Shown: positions 5,447 to 11,622 of the stretch, one piece after another
Layout of the letters: each line of letters opens with the position of its first letter
Numbering within the stretch: the stretch's first letter is position 1
Source of the DNA: Planctomycetia bacterium
GTDB taxonomy: Bacteria; Planctomycetota; Phycisphaerae; Phycisphaerales; SM1A02
Assembly (NCBI GenBank): GCA_005799475.1
Contig: SYGQ01000138.1
Location: 1 to 13,915, forward strand
Length of the DNA stretch: 13,915 nucleotides
Direction: 5' to 3'
Program-made: the position numbers and the translations under genes
The notes under the pieces: generated by a model
What the model saw: only the letters and a program-made list of their open reading frames with translations
Database searches by the model: none
Told to the model about the DNA's origin: nothing

Positions 5447-7234
5447 ATGACGGGCGAACTCTTCCTTGCCTTCGTGCTAGGGCAGAATGCGCTCGACGCC
5501 AACCTCCAGCGCGGATCTGAGGCGACGCTTGATGCTGGACTGCAGCAGGGGCGACGCGTGAACCAAGCCGTTCAGCAGCAGGACTACCGCGCGCGCAACC
5601 TCGTCGTCACGGGCGATGTGGCCGGCGGGCGCGGATTTCGGGGGTCGGTGGGGTACGCGGCCGACGGGGACTTTTCCGGGCGCCTCGGAAGCGACGATTC
5701 GCGGCAGTTCCGAGCCAACGCAGCGCTCTCGAGCATCTCGGCCATCAGCCAGATTCCGATGAACGATCGTTTTGGGCTCGCCACGGGCATCGGTGCCGTG
5801 AGCGTCCGGCGCGAGTTCGCACCATTGGGCCACGGCGATGCCTCCGCTGGCGGGCTCCGGGTGCCCGGCCTTGAGCGCGCGCAGTCTTCGGCGCGAAGTA
5901 CGGCGATTGCGAATGCGGATCGTGTGCGTCTGGATCTTGCGACGCGGAACTCCACTTCGGGGCATGAGTATGCGACGCTGTTCGATCCGATGACGCTCAA
6001 GACCGTTCCCGTTGCCGGTGGGCGAAAAGCGGCGCTCGTCGCAAGTCCCTTCAGTGGCCTTGTGATGGTGCCCACGGATGATCTCGTCGAGTCGCTCAGT
6101 CTTGGCCTTTATGGCAGCGCGCTGATGCGCGACGACCTTCGTCACGGCCGTGTGAGCCGCGACAGGATGGCGAAGTCATATCTCTCGGTCACAGAGGGTT
6201 CATCGGCGGCACGGTTGGACGGGAAGGTCCAACCCACAGGGATCACGCGCGCGAATGATCTGCCCGCCGTGGATGGTGGCGGGGCCAGACGGAACGCGTA
6301 CGACCAAGTTGCCAACGCGTTGGCTGACCGGATGGCCAAGCGAAGGGGTCCCAAGCCTGCGAACCCGACCGAGGCGTCGACACCGCCATCGAGCACGATG
6401 CCACTGGCCCCGGGCGAAGCGGTGAAGCAGATTCGCGCGAGCTTTGGCCTCTCCAAGGAAGCGCCCGTGGGCGCTGTGGAGCGAATTACTGGCGCGCAGC
6501 CGCCAGAGCGGTCCACGGCGGCACGACCCAGTGAGACACAGCCCGGTACTGCGCCAGAATCGAGTGGACCGAAGGCCCTCGGCACCCTGCCCCAAATCGC
6601 AGGAGGATCGGATGATCGCGAGGGTCAAACAGGCACTGGCATGCGGATGTTCACGGCCGAAGAGGTCGCCTTGCTCATGGCGCAGCGCGATGTCGTGGAT
6701 CGCCTCGACGGCGGCACGCGGGAGGCGGTCGACACACTGCTGCGGTCGGGCGGGGACTCGATGCGCCGCGGGCGCTTTCTGTCCGCGGAGCGCGCATTTG
6801 TCTCGGCCGCGCTCGTGGCTCCCGACAATCCGCTTCCACTCGTTGGGATCGCGAACGCACAACTCGGCGCAGGGCTCGATGTCTCGGCGGCGGTGACGCT
6901 TCGCCAACTGCTGCTGAACTTTCCAGAGATGATTGGCGTGGCGTACTCGGGCGATCTCATGGCGCCGCCGGAGCGGCTCTCCGAGATCGCGGTGCGCGCG
7001 GTGGAGTCTGCGCGCGAGTCGATCCACGCTGCCGACTACGGCGTGGTGGCCGCGTACATCGGCTATCAACTCGGCGACCGGGCGATGATCGAGACCGGGT
7101 TGTCGATCTTGGGGCGATTCGATGGCGACGCTGAGTTCGCGAAGATCCTGCGGAGTGTCTGGCTTGCGCCGGTGCCGCCGGTGCCGGAAGCGGTACCCAT
7201 GCCAGGGCAAGATCCCGCGCCTGCGACTCCCTAG
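5447..7234 (+). CDS. Planctomycete-type protein with TPR-like C-terminal region, function unknown
   Basis: A 595-residue protein. The ATG at 5447 is preferred over upstream in-frame positions because 7 bases before it lies TACACT and the upstream region is antisense to the membrane gene. The N-terminus (MTGELFLAFVLGQ) is short and uncharged: a minimal signal-like stretch at best. Next comes a motif-rich part, NALDANLQRGS (14-24) and RNLVVTGDVAGGRGFRGSVGY (50-70), which I recall from planctomycete hypothetical proteins that start just after their signal peptide. About 300-395 is a Pro/Ser/Thr/Ala low-complexity linker. About 425-570 is helical with TPR-like spacing (GRFLSAERAFVSAALVAPDNPLP, then AAVTLRQLLLNFPE). 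The end is Pro/Ala-rich. A scaffold or binding role is plausible; no catalytic motif is visible. It converges with metF across 89 bp. Confidence 0.85.
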   Translation: MTGELFLAFVLGQNALDANLQRGSEATLDAGLQQGRRVNQAVQQQDYRARNLVVTGDVAGGRGFRGSVGYAADGDFSGRLGSDDSRQFRANAALSSISAISQIPMNDRFGLATGIGAVSVRREFAPLGHGDASAGGLRVPGLERAQSSARSTAIANADRVRLDLATRNSTSGHEYATLFDPMTLKTVPVAGGRKAALVASPFSGLVMVPTDDLVESLSLGLYGSALMRDDLRHGRVSRDRMAKSYLSVTEGSSAARLDGKVQPTGITRANDLPAVDGGGARRNAYDQVANALADRMAKRRGPKPANPTEASTPPSSTMPLAPGEAVKQIRASFGLSKEAPVGAVERITGAQPPERSTAARPSETQPGTAPESSGPKALGTLPQIAGGSDDREGQTGTGMRMFTAEEVALLMAQRDVVDRLDGGTREAVDTLLRSGGDSMRRGRFLSAERAFVSAALVAPDNPLPLVGIANAQLGAGLDVSAAVTLRQLLLNFPEMIGVAYSGDLMAPPERLSEIAVRAVESARESIHAADYGVVAAYIGYQLGDRAMIETGLSILGRFDGDAEFAKILRSVWLAPVPPVPEAVPMPGQDPAPATP

Positions 7235-7238
7235 CGAG

Positions 7239-7281
7239 GTACCGCGGTACAAGCCGCATCCGCACGCAGTTGGTGGTGCGG
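7239..7281. terminator. Palindrome and hairpin between convergent genes
   Basis: The 89-bp gap between the + gene ending at 7234 and metF ending at 7324 holds two structures. GTACCGCGGTAC (7239-7250) is a perfect 12-bp palindrome. CCGCAC (7260-7265) pairs with GTGCGG (7276-7281) across a 10-base loop. Neither is followed by a T-run on either strand. The location suits a shared two-way terminator, but an operator or chance cannot be excluded. Confidence 0.35.
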
Positions 7282-7323
7282 TCAGGCAGCGGTCACGAAC
7301 GCTCGGAGTTTCACAGCGTGTGG

Positions 7324-8250
7324 CTATCCGCGCGCGTCGGTTCGGCTGCGCAGGGCATCGGTTGAGGTCACGCCGAGATTCTCATAGATCCTTCGCGTGG
7401 CAGAGCTCTTGTTGAGTGTGTAGAAGTGGATCCCGCGCACGCCGCTGTCGATGAGAGCGCGGCACTGCTCGGTGGCCCAGTGGATCCCGACCCGTTCAAC
7501 GGCCTGCGGGTCGTCGCCTGCGCGGCGGATCGCGCGAAGCAGCGGGGCAGGGAATGTGGCGCCACCGGCGAGTTCGGCCATGCGCCTGAGGCCCGCCAGC
7601 GAAGTGATCGGCATGATCCCCGCGAGGATCGGCGTCTTGATCCCCGCGAGGTCGCATCGCTGCCGCCAGTCTTCAAACGAATGATTGTCGAAGAAGAGCT
7701 GTGAGATCACGAGGTCCGCCCCCGCATCGCACTTGGCCTTGAGGTGGTCCATCTGCGTGAGCGTGTTTGGGGTCTCCGAGTGGCCCTCGGGGTAGCCAGC
7801 AACCGCAATGCCGAATCCGCGCGATGTGCCCGTGACGGCGGTCGCGGGATACGACTTGATCGCGCGGACAAGTTCGATCGCGTGCCCGTAGTCGCCCGAT
7901 GGAGTGTTCGCGCCGGGCTGCGCGTCCCCGCGCAGCGCGAGGATGTTGCTGACGCCAGCCTCGGCGTACCGACGGAGGATTTCTCCAATATCCAGAGCCG
8001 AATGACCCACGCATGTGAGATGCGGCATCGTCTCGAGGCCGGTGTCTCGCTTGATGCGGACGACGAGTTCGTGAGTGTGATCGCGCGTCGAGTCGCCGGC
8101 GCCGTAGGTCACAGAAACGAAGCTCGGACGCAGTGGCGCAAACTCGGCAATTGAGGCGAAGAGCGCGTCCCACCCATCGCCCGTCTTGGGCGGGAAGAAC
8201 TCAAAGCTCGCCGTGAAGGAGTCGCGCGCCAGCACATCGCAAAGGTGCAT
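7324..8250 (-). CDS. metF: Methylenetetrahydrofolate reductase
   Basis: Reduces 5,10-methylene-THF to 5-methyl-THF with FAD, supplying the methyl group for methionine synthesis. The 308-residue chain has the full set of family motifs: FEFFPPK (16-22, with the catalytic Glu at 17), SVTYGAGDSTRD (46-57), HLTCVGHS (77-84), ILALRGD (103-109), SQLFFDN (183-189), GIMPI (211-215) and HFYTLN (275-280). Length matches bacterial MetF. The frame stays open far upstream, but those residues are antisense to rex and do not resemble the family. MHLCDVL is where MetF proteins normally begin, and TACTCT lies 7 bases upstream of this ATG with no Shine-Dalgarno sequence. It diverges from rex with 39 bp between starts. 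metG is also in this window, but about 2.6 kb away and not cotranscribed. Confidence 0.97.
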   Translation of the reverse strand: MHLCDVLARDSFTASFEFFPPKTGDGWDALFASIAEFAPLRPSFVSVTYGAGDSTRDHTHELVVRIKRDTGLETMPHLTCVGHSALDIGEILRRYAEAGVSNILALRGDAQPGANTPSGDYGHAIELVRAIKSYPATAVTGTSRGFGIAVAGYPEGHSETPNTLTQMDHLKAKCDAGADLVISQLFFDNHSFEDWRQRCDLAGIKTPILAGIMPITSLAGLRRMAELAGGATFPAPLLRAIRRAGDDPQAVERVGIHWATEQCRALIDSGVRGIHFYTLNKSSATRRIYENLGVTSTDALRSRTDARG

Positions 8251-8257
8251 TGGCGCG

Positions 8258-8263
8258 AGAGTA
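8258..8263 (-). promoter_or_regulatory. TACTCT, candidate -10 box of leaderless metF
   Basis: On the - strand TACTCT ends 7 bases before the metF ATG (8250); no Shine-Dalgarno sequence is present. It lies in the 39-bp gap shared with divergent rex, so both promoters must extend into each other's territory. Confidence 0.45.
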
Positions 8264-8276
8264 TCCGCACGCGACC

Positions 8277-8282
8277 TAGACT
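8277..8282 (+). promoter_or_regulatory. TAGACT, candidate -10 box of leaderless rex
   Basis: TAGACT ends 7 bases before the GTG at 8290, which is where Rex homology begins. TTGGCG at 8250-8255 could be a -35, but the 21-base spacing is too long to be convincing. The box supports GTG 8290 over the upstream in-frame ATG at 8245, which lies inside metF. Confidence 0.42.
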
Positions 8283-8289
8283 CTTGTTC

Positions 8290-8979
8290 GTGCCGACGCG
8301 GATCCCACACCCAACCGCGCATCGACTGAGCCTGTATCTCCGAGAAGTGCAGTCGCTCGTCGCCGGCGGCCAACGAACAGTGAACTCGAAGGCGATCGCC
8401 GATGCCGTTGGCGTGTCGAGCGCCGCGGTGCGCAAGGATCTCGCGCTTGCCATCAGCGCCCAAGAAAAACGAGTTCCGCGCGTCGGGCATGCTGGGGTCG
8501 GGTACGACTGCGAACGGCTCGCGCGCCGAATTCGCTCCATCGTGGGGAAGGACCGGCACTGGCGCGCGGTGCTGGTCGGGTGTGGAAACATCGGTCGTGC
8601 GCTCCTGGGCTACGGCGGATTTGAGGGGCAAGGCTTCGAGATCGTCGCTGTCTTCGATCGGCAGCCATCGCTTGTCGGTCGGTCGGTGGGGCGGCTCAAA
8701 GTGCAGTCGATGGCGGACCTTCGAAAGACGGTTCGTGGATCCGGCGCCTCCATCGGCATCATTGCCGTGCCGCGACAGACGGCGCAGGCTGTCGCCGGAC
8801 AACTGTGCGGCGCGGGAGTCGTCGGAATCCTAAACTTCGCACCCATGAGACTGGCGGCGAGCGATGGCGTCTCCGTGACCAACATCGATGTGGGCGTGGC
8901 GCTCGATCAACTCGTGTTAGACATCTCTTCGCATGAGGGTCGCGCATCGCGGTACGACCACGGTGGGAGCGATCGGTGA
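8290..8979 (+). CDS. rex: Redox-sensing transcriptional repressor Rex
   Basis: Rex proteins sense the NADH/NAD+ ratio and repress genes of respiration and fermentation; they act as dimers. The 229-residue chain begins VPTRIPHPTAHRLSLYLREV, matching the family's 'IP..t..RL..Y...L' start. The winged helix includes SKAIADAVGVSSAAVRKDL (33-51). The Rossmann domain follows: WRAVLVGCGNIGRALLGY (91-108, GxGxxG), IVAVFDR (118-124), ILNFAPMRL (180-188) and NIDVGVALDQLVL (198-210). Oddity: between KDL and GVGYD the usual 'YFGxFGxRG' linker is replaced by a longer segment with SAQEKRVPRVGHA. The stop TGA overlaps the ATG of the following lipoprotein gene, so the two are probably coupled. It diverges from metF. 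No Rex operator (TTGTGA-N6-TCACAA type) was found nearby, so its targets are unknown. Confidence 0.9.
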   Translation: MPTRIPHPTAHRLSLYLREVQSLVAGGQRTVNSKAIADAVGVSSAAVRKDLALAISAQEKRVPRVGHAGVGYDCERLARRIRSIVGKDRHWRAVLVGCGNIGRALLGYGGFEGQGFEIVAVFDRQPSLVGRSVGRLKVQSMADLRKTVRGSGASIGIIAVPRQTAQAVAGQLCGAGVVGILNFAPMRLAASDGVSVTNIDVGVALDQLVLDISSHEGRASRYDHGGSDR

Positions 8980-9620
8980 TGCGTACGGCTTCACTTGTCG
9001 TCGTGCTGTTGGTGGCGCAGGGTTGCCACGAGGCCAGGGTGCTCACGCCCACCGGCGCCGACGGACTGCGTGCGCAGGTGCGCGATCTATCCGAGCGAGT
9101 CGAGTCGCTGAGTGCTACGAATGCCCAGTTGTCGGCGCAACTCGCCGCTTGCGCCAAGGGCGCGCAGGATCGGACGGGGATCTCCCCGGAGGCGGTTGAA
9201 GCGACGCCGCGCTTGGTGTCCGTGCGAATCGGTTCAGTGAGCCACTTCGAGGCCGGGCCGTCCACCGCTTCGGGATGTGTGGCGTCGATCTATCTTGAGC
9301 CACAGGACGGACTCGGAAGGTTCCTTCAGCTCGTGGGCACGCTCGAGGTAGCGGTGTTCGACCTGAGCGCCACCGGGGCCTCGCGGGCGCTGGCAACAGC
9401 CACCTTCACGCCGCTCCAAGTTCGAGATGCGTTTCGCGGAGGCATCACGGGATCTCACTACACGATCGAGTTACCGCTTTCGACGCAAGCGTGGAACTGC
9501 GGCGGCAGCGTGACCGTTCGGATCAGTTTCGTTGATGGACTCACGGGCGCAACGCTCACCGCGCAGCGCGAGATCGGCGAACTCAAGGCCCCCGCGGGTG
9601 AGGCAAGCAATGCAAAGTGA
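8979..9620 (+). CDS. Putative lipoprotein with coiled coil and beta-rich domain
   Basis: A 213-residue protein. ATG 8979 overlaps the rex stop (TGATG), and GGGAG (8965-8969) lies 9 bases upstream, so translational coupling to rex is likely; a GTG at 8976 is the alternative start. The N-terminus MRTASLVVVLLVAQGC is a short lipoprotein-type signal with Cys16 as the predicted lipidated residue (the lipobox AQGC is imperfect). Residues about 28-58 form a heptad-like coiled coil (LRAQVRDLSERVESLSATNAQL). The rest, from about 77, alternates hydrophobic strands and has two cysteines (SGCVA, WNCGG) that could form a disulfide. I do not recognise the family. The place in an operon with rex suggests an envelope protein expressed with, and perhaps regulated by, Rex. 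Confidence 0.8.
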   Translation: MRTASLVVVLLVAQGCHEARVLTPTGADGLRAQVRDLSERVESLSATNAQLSAQLAACAKGAQDRTGISPEAVEATPRLVSVRIGSVSHFEAGPSTASGCVASIYLEPQDGLGRFLQLVGTLEVAVFDLSATGASRALATATFTPLQVRDAFRGGITGSHYTIELPLSTQAWNCGGSVTVRISFVDGLTGATLTAQREIGELKAPAGEASNAK

Positions 9621-9852
9621 CACCACAAGAGATTGGGGTGCGCGTCGACGATTGACCCGAGCGGTCGTGGTCGGCGGCCTCGGGGTCGCTTGCGTTGCCG
9701 CTTGCCAGAAGCCTCTCTTTCCCGAGAAATCACCGCGAAGTCAGTTCGAGGTGTACGACACGCTTCGACTCCAGAATCAGCCCCTAGAGATTCCCGATGA
9801 GTTTGGGAATCCGCAGCCGGCACTTCGTGCGCGCTTGACACCACAAGACTGA
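9610..9852 (+). CDS. Small lipoprotein, function unknown
   Basis: An 80-residue protein whose ATG lies inside the end of the preceding lipoprotein gene (11-base overlap). GGTGAGG ends about 6 bases before it, which chooses this start over upstream in-frame codons. The signal peptide is RRRLTRAVVVGGLGVACVAAC, with Cys32 as the predicted lipidation site; the run of arginines before the hydrophobic core is compatible with Tat as well as Sec export. The mature part is short and hydrophilic (CQKPLFPEKSPRSQFEVYD, then FGNPQPALRARL). The 'LFPE..PR.Q...YD' and 'FGNPQPALR.RL' blocks look conserved-like, and I have an unverified impression of similar small planctomycete lipoproteins. It is third in the rex operon. 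Nothing shows its activity. Confidence 0.72.
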   Translation: MQSDTTRDWGARRRLTRAVVVGGLGVACVAACQKPLFPEKSPRSQFEVYDTLRLQNQPLEIPDEFGNPQPALRARLTPQD

Positions 9853-9933
9853 GTCGAGCAATCACGCACTTTTTCCTCACGAAGACGAGCGGGGGATCCG
9901 ATACAGACTCTGGACGCAACGGTCCATCGAGTC

Positions 9934-10668
9934 ATGCACCACACAACGCGACACGCCGACGGAACTTCTTCGCCTCGAGCATCGCTTCGTACGGCGAAGC
10001 GGCGCCTCGTGATTTGGGCATGCTTCGTTGGCGCGATGACCGGCGCGACTGGGATCTTGCTCTTGGGTGACAAGGGTGCGCCGCTGGCCGTCGCGGCAGT
10101 CAATCCCCAAATCCTCACGGTGACTCCGGCGGCGCGGCCGACAACCCTCTCCACGATTGCCCCACGCGAACGCACAATCACCGCGGGCAACTGGACTTCG
10201 ATTGTCATCCACCACTCGGCCACACTAGGTGGCGATGTCGCATCGATTGAACGCAACCACAAGTCGGCTGGGTTATCAGGCTTGGGGTACCACTTTGTTA
10301 TCGGAAACGGGCAGGGCCTTGGCGATGGCACCGTTCATGTTGGCTACCGCTGGAATCGGCAGCTGCCTGGAGCGCATGTGGCGTCCACTGCAGCCGGTTC
10401 AAGTAGCACGCTCACTCGAGCTGCGTTGACTCCTTCCGACGCCGACCAATTCAATCGACACTCCGTCGGCGTCTGCCTCATCGGCAATGGCAACCGCCGC
10501 GAGTTCACGGAGCGCCAGATGCGCGAACTTGTGTGGATCGTGCGAGAACTGCAGGGGCAACTCGACATCCCAGCATCGCGCGTCTATCTCCACTCGGACC
10601 TTTCGGCGATCGAGAGCCCCGGCAAACTCTTCCCCACCGCAGAGTTTGAGGCCCAGATTCGGCGATAA
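9934..10668 (+). CDS. Membrane-anchored PGRP/amidase_2-fold protein, zinc site incomplete
   Basis: A 244-residue protein with a basic N-terminus, one hydrophobic segment at about 25-45 (LVIWACFVGAMTGATGILLL), a linker, and an N-acetylmuramoyl-L-alanine amidase/PGRP domain from about 87. Family landmarks: SIVIHHSAT (89-97, first zinc His93), GLGYHFVIGNG (117-126, the active-site Tyr119), GAHV (146-149), SVGVCLIGNG (177-186) and HSDLSAIESPGKLFP (220-234, second zinc His220). The third zinc ligand, Cys in 'ECPG' of active PGRPs or Asp in AmpD, is Ser228. That change abolishes amidase activity in known PGRPs, so this protein may bind peptidoglycan rather than cut it. An Ala/Ser/Thr-rich insert (about 150-172) sits before the Asn of the conserved strand. 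No clear Shine-Dalgarno sequence or TANNNT box precedes the ATG, so the start is less certain. Confidence 0.85.
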   Translation: MHHTTRHADGTSSPRASLRTAKRRLVIWACFVGAMTGATGILLLGDKGAPLAVAAVNPQILTVTPAARPTTLSTIAPRERTITAGNWTSIVIHHSATLGGDVASIERNHKSAGLSGLGYHFVIGNGQGLGDGTVHVGYRWNRQLPGAHVASTAAGSSSTLTRAALTPSDADQFNRHSVGVCLIGNGNRREFTERQMRELVWIVRELQGQLDIPASRVYLHSDLSAIESPGKLFPTAEFEAQIRR

Positions 10669-10740
10669 CTCGAGGGATAGTTTCCGTACCATCGGGTATG
10701 TTCCGGATGATGGATCGTCGGCGAATACTCGTGCTTTCAT

Positions 10741-10746
10741 AAGGAA
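10741..10746 (+). promoter_or_regulatory. Shine-Dalgarno AAGGAA deciding a GTG start
   Basis: AAGGAA ends 6 bases before GTG 10753. It supports this GTG as the start of the kinase. Upstream, TATGTT (10697-10702) could be a -10 box giving a leader of about 45 bases. Confidence 0.5.
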
Positions 10747-10752
10747 GTTCCC

Positions 10753-11616
10753 GTGGGTGCCAATGTCTCGGTAGACGAACTCTTCGGCTACAAGGTGATC
10801 GCGTTCCTCGGTCAGGGCGCGCGCTCGCGGTTGTATGCCGTGAAGGACCGGGTGTCTGGGGACACCTACGCGCTCAAACATGTGGTCTACGACGAGCGGA
10901 TGGGCGATAAGGACGACCGCTTCCTCAAGCAAGTGGTCAATGAGTACACGACGCTTCGCGAGATCGAGCATCCATCGCTGCGACGAGTGATTGCGCTCAA
11001 GCGGTTGACGCCGCTCTTTCAGGTCACCGAAGTCGCACTCGTGCTGGAACTCATCGATTCAGCAACGCTCGAAGAGGAGCCACCCAAGTCGCTCAAGGAG
11101 TACCTGCGAGTCTTCACGGAAGTCGCCGATGGACTCGCCCACCTCCACGGGAAGGGTTTCGTCCACGCGGACATGAAACTCGGCAACATCATGCTGCCGA
11201 CTCCCGAGCCATCGTCGCACTGCTCGAAAATCATCGATCTCGGGCAGTCCTGCAAGATCGGGACGGTGAAGGAGCGAACACAGGGATCGCCCGGCTACAT
11301 GGCTCCCGAGCAGGCAGCGAAGGATCCGGTCACCGAGCAGACCGACCTCTACAACTTCGGAGCGTTGATGTACCGCGCACTCGTTCGCGACTACGCGGAA
11401 ACGGTGCTCGTCCCGGGTGAGAAGCGGCCGCGCCGCCCCGAGCAAGTTCCAGCGACGATGCCGCCGGCCGATCGCGTCGCCGGACTCGATGGCGACCTCT
11501 CGGATCTCGTCATGGAGTGCCTCCACCTCCAACAACATCGGAGGCCGAAGTCGATGATTGTGGTTGCTGAAGAGTTGCGGCGGCTCGAGGCGTCAGCTCG
11601 CGACATGGCGGTGTGA
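10753..11616 (+). CDS. Soluble Ser/Thr protein kinase, planctomycete type
   Basis: A 287-residue Hanks-type kinase made almost only of the kinase domain, with no transmembrane segment, so it is cytoplasmic. Elements in order: glycine loop LGQGARSRLYAV (19-30), ATP-anchoring Lys42 in YALKHV, helix-C Glu64, catalytic loop HADMKLGNIML (138-148; Asp140, Lys142, Asn145), DLG instead of DFG (162-164), GTVKERTQGSPGYMAPEQ (170-187), and the later Asp198 and Arg264. All catalytic residues are present, so activity is expected. The Arg of 'HRD' is Ala, making it a non-RD kinase that should not need activation-loop phosphorylation in the usual way. The 'DLGQSC...GTVKERTQG' run is one I associate with planctomycete kinases. 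GTG is chosen from the AAGGAA site. The large protease-like gene follows after 6 bases, suggesting an operon. Confidence 0.94.
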   Translation: MGANVSVDELFGYKVIAFLGQGARSRLYAVKDRVSGDTYALKHVVYDERMGDKDDRFLKQVVNEYTTLREIEHPSLRRVIALKRLTPLFQVTEVALVLELIDSATLEEEPPKSLKEYLRVFTEVADGLAHLHGKGFVHADMKLGNIMLPTPEPSSHCSKIIDLGQSCKIGTVKERTQGSPGYMAPEQAAKDPVTEQTDLYNFGALMYRALVRDYAETVLVPGEKRPRRPEQVPATMPPADRVAGLDGDLSDLVMECLHLQQHRRPKSMIVVAEELRRLEASARDMAV

Positions 11617-11622
11617 TCCGAG

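Noticed and set aside
7235..7323. tRNA or small RNA gene in the gap before metF
   Set aside because: The hairpins there do not form a cloverleaf and no T-loop (GGTTCRANNCC) sequence is present.
8245..8289. Upstream ATG 8245 as the rex start
   Set aside because: It would overlap the metF start on the other strand and add residues (HWRESIRTRPRLLF) not found in Rex. GTG 8290 has a -10-like box at the right spacing.
8251..8802. Extension of the metF frame to a start at 8802
   Set aside because: The extra residues are antisense to rex and unlike MetF N-termini. The family normally begins at about MHLCDVL, where a TANNNT box is also present.
7235..9000. Rex operator (TTGTGA-N6-TCACAA type) near rex or metF
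   Set aside because: Only a half-like TTTCACA near 7310 was seen, without a matching second half; no palindrome of this type occurs in the rex-metF gap.
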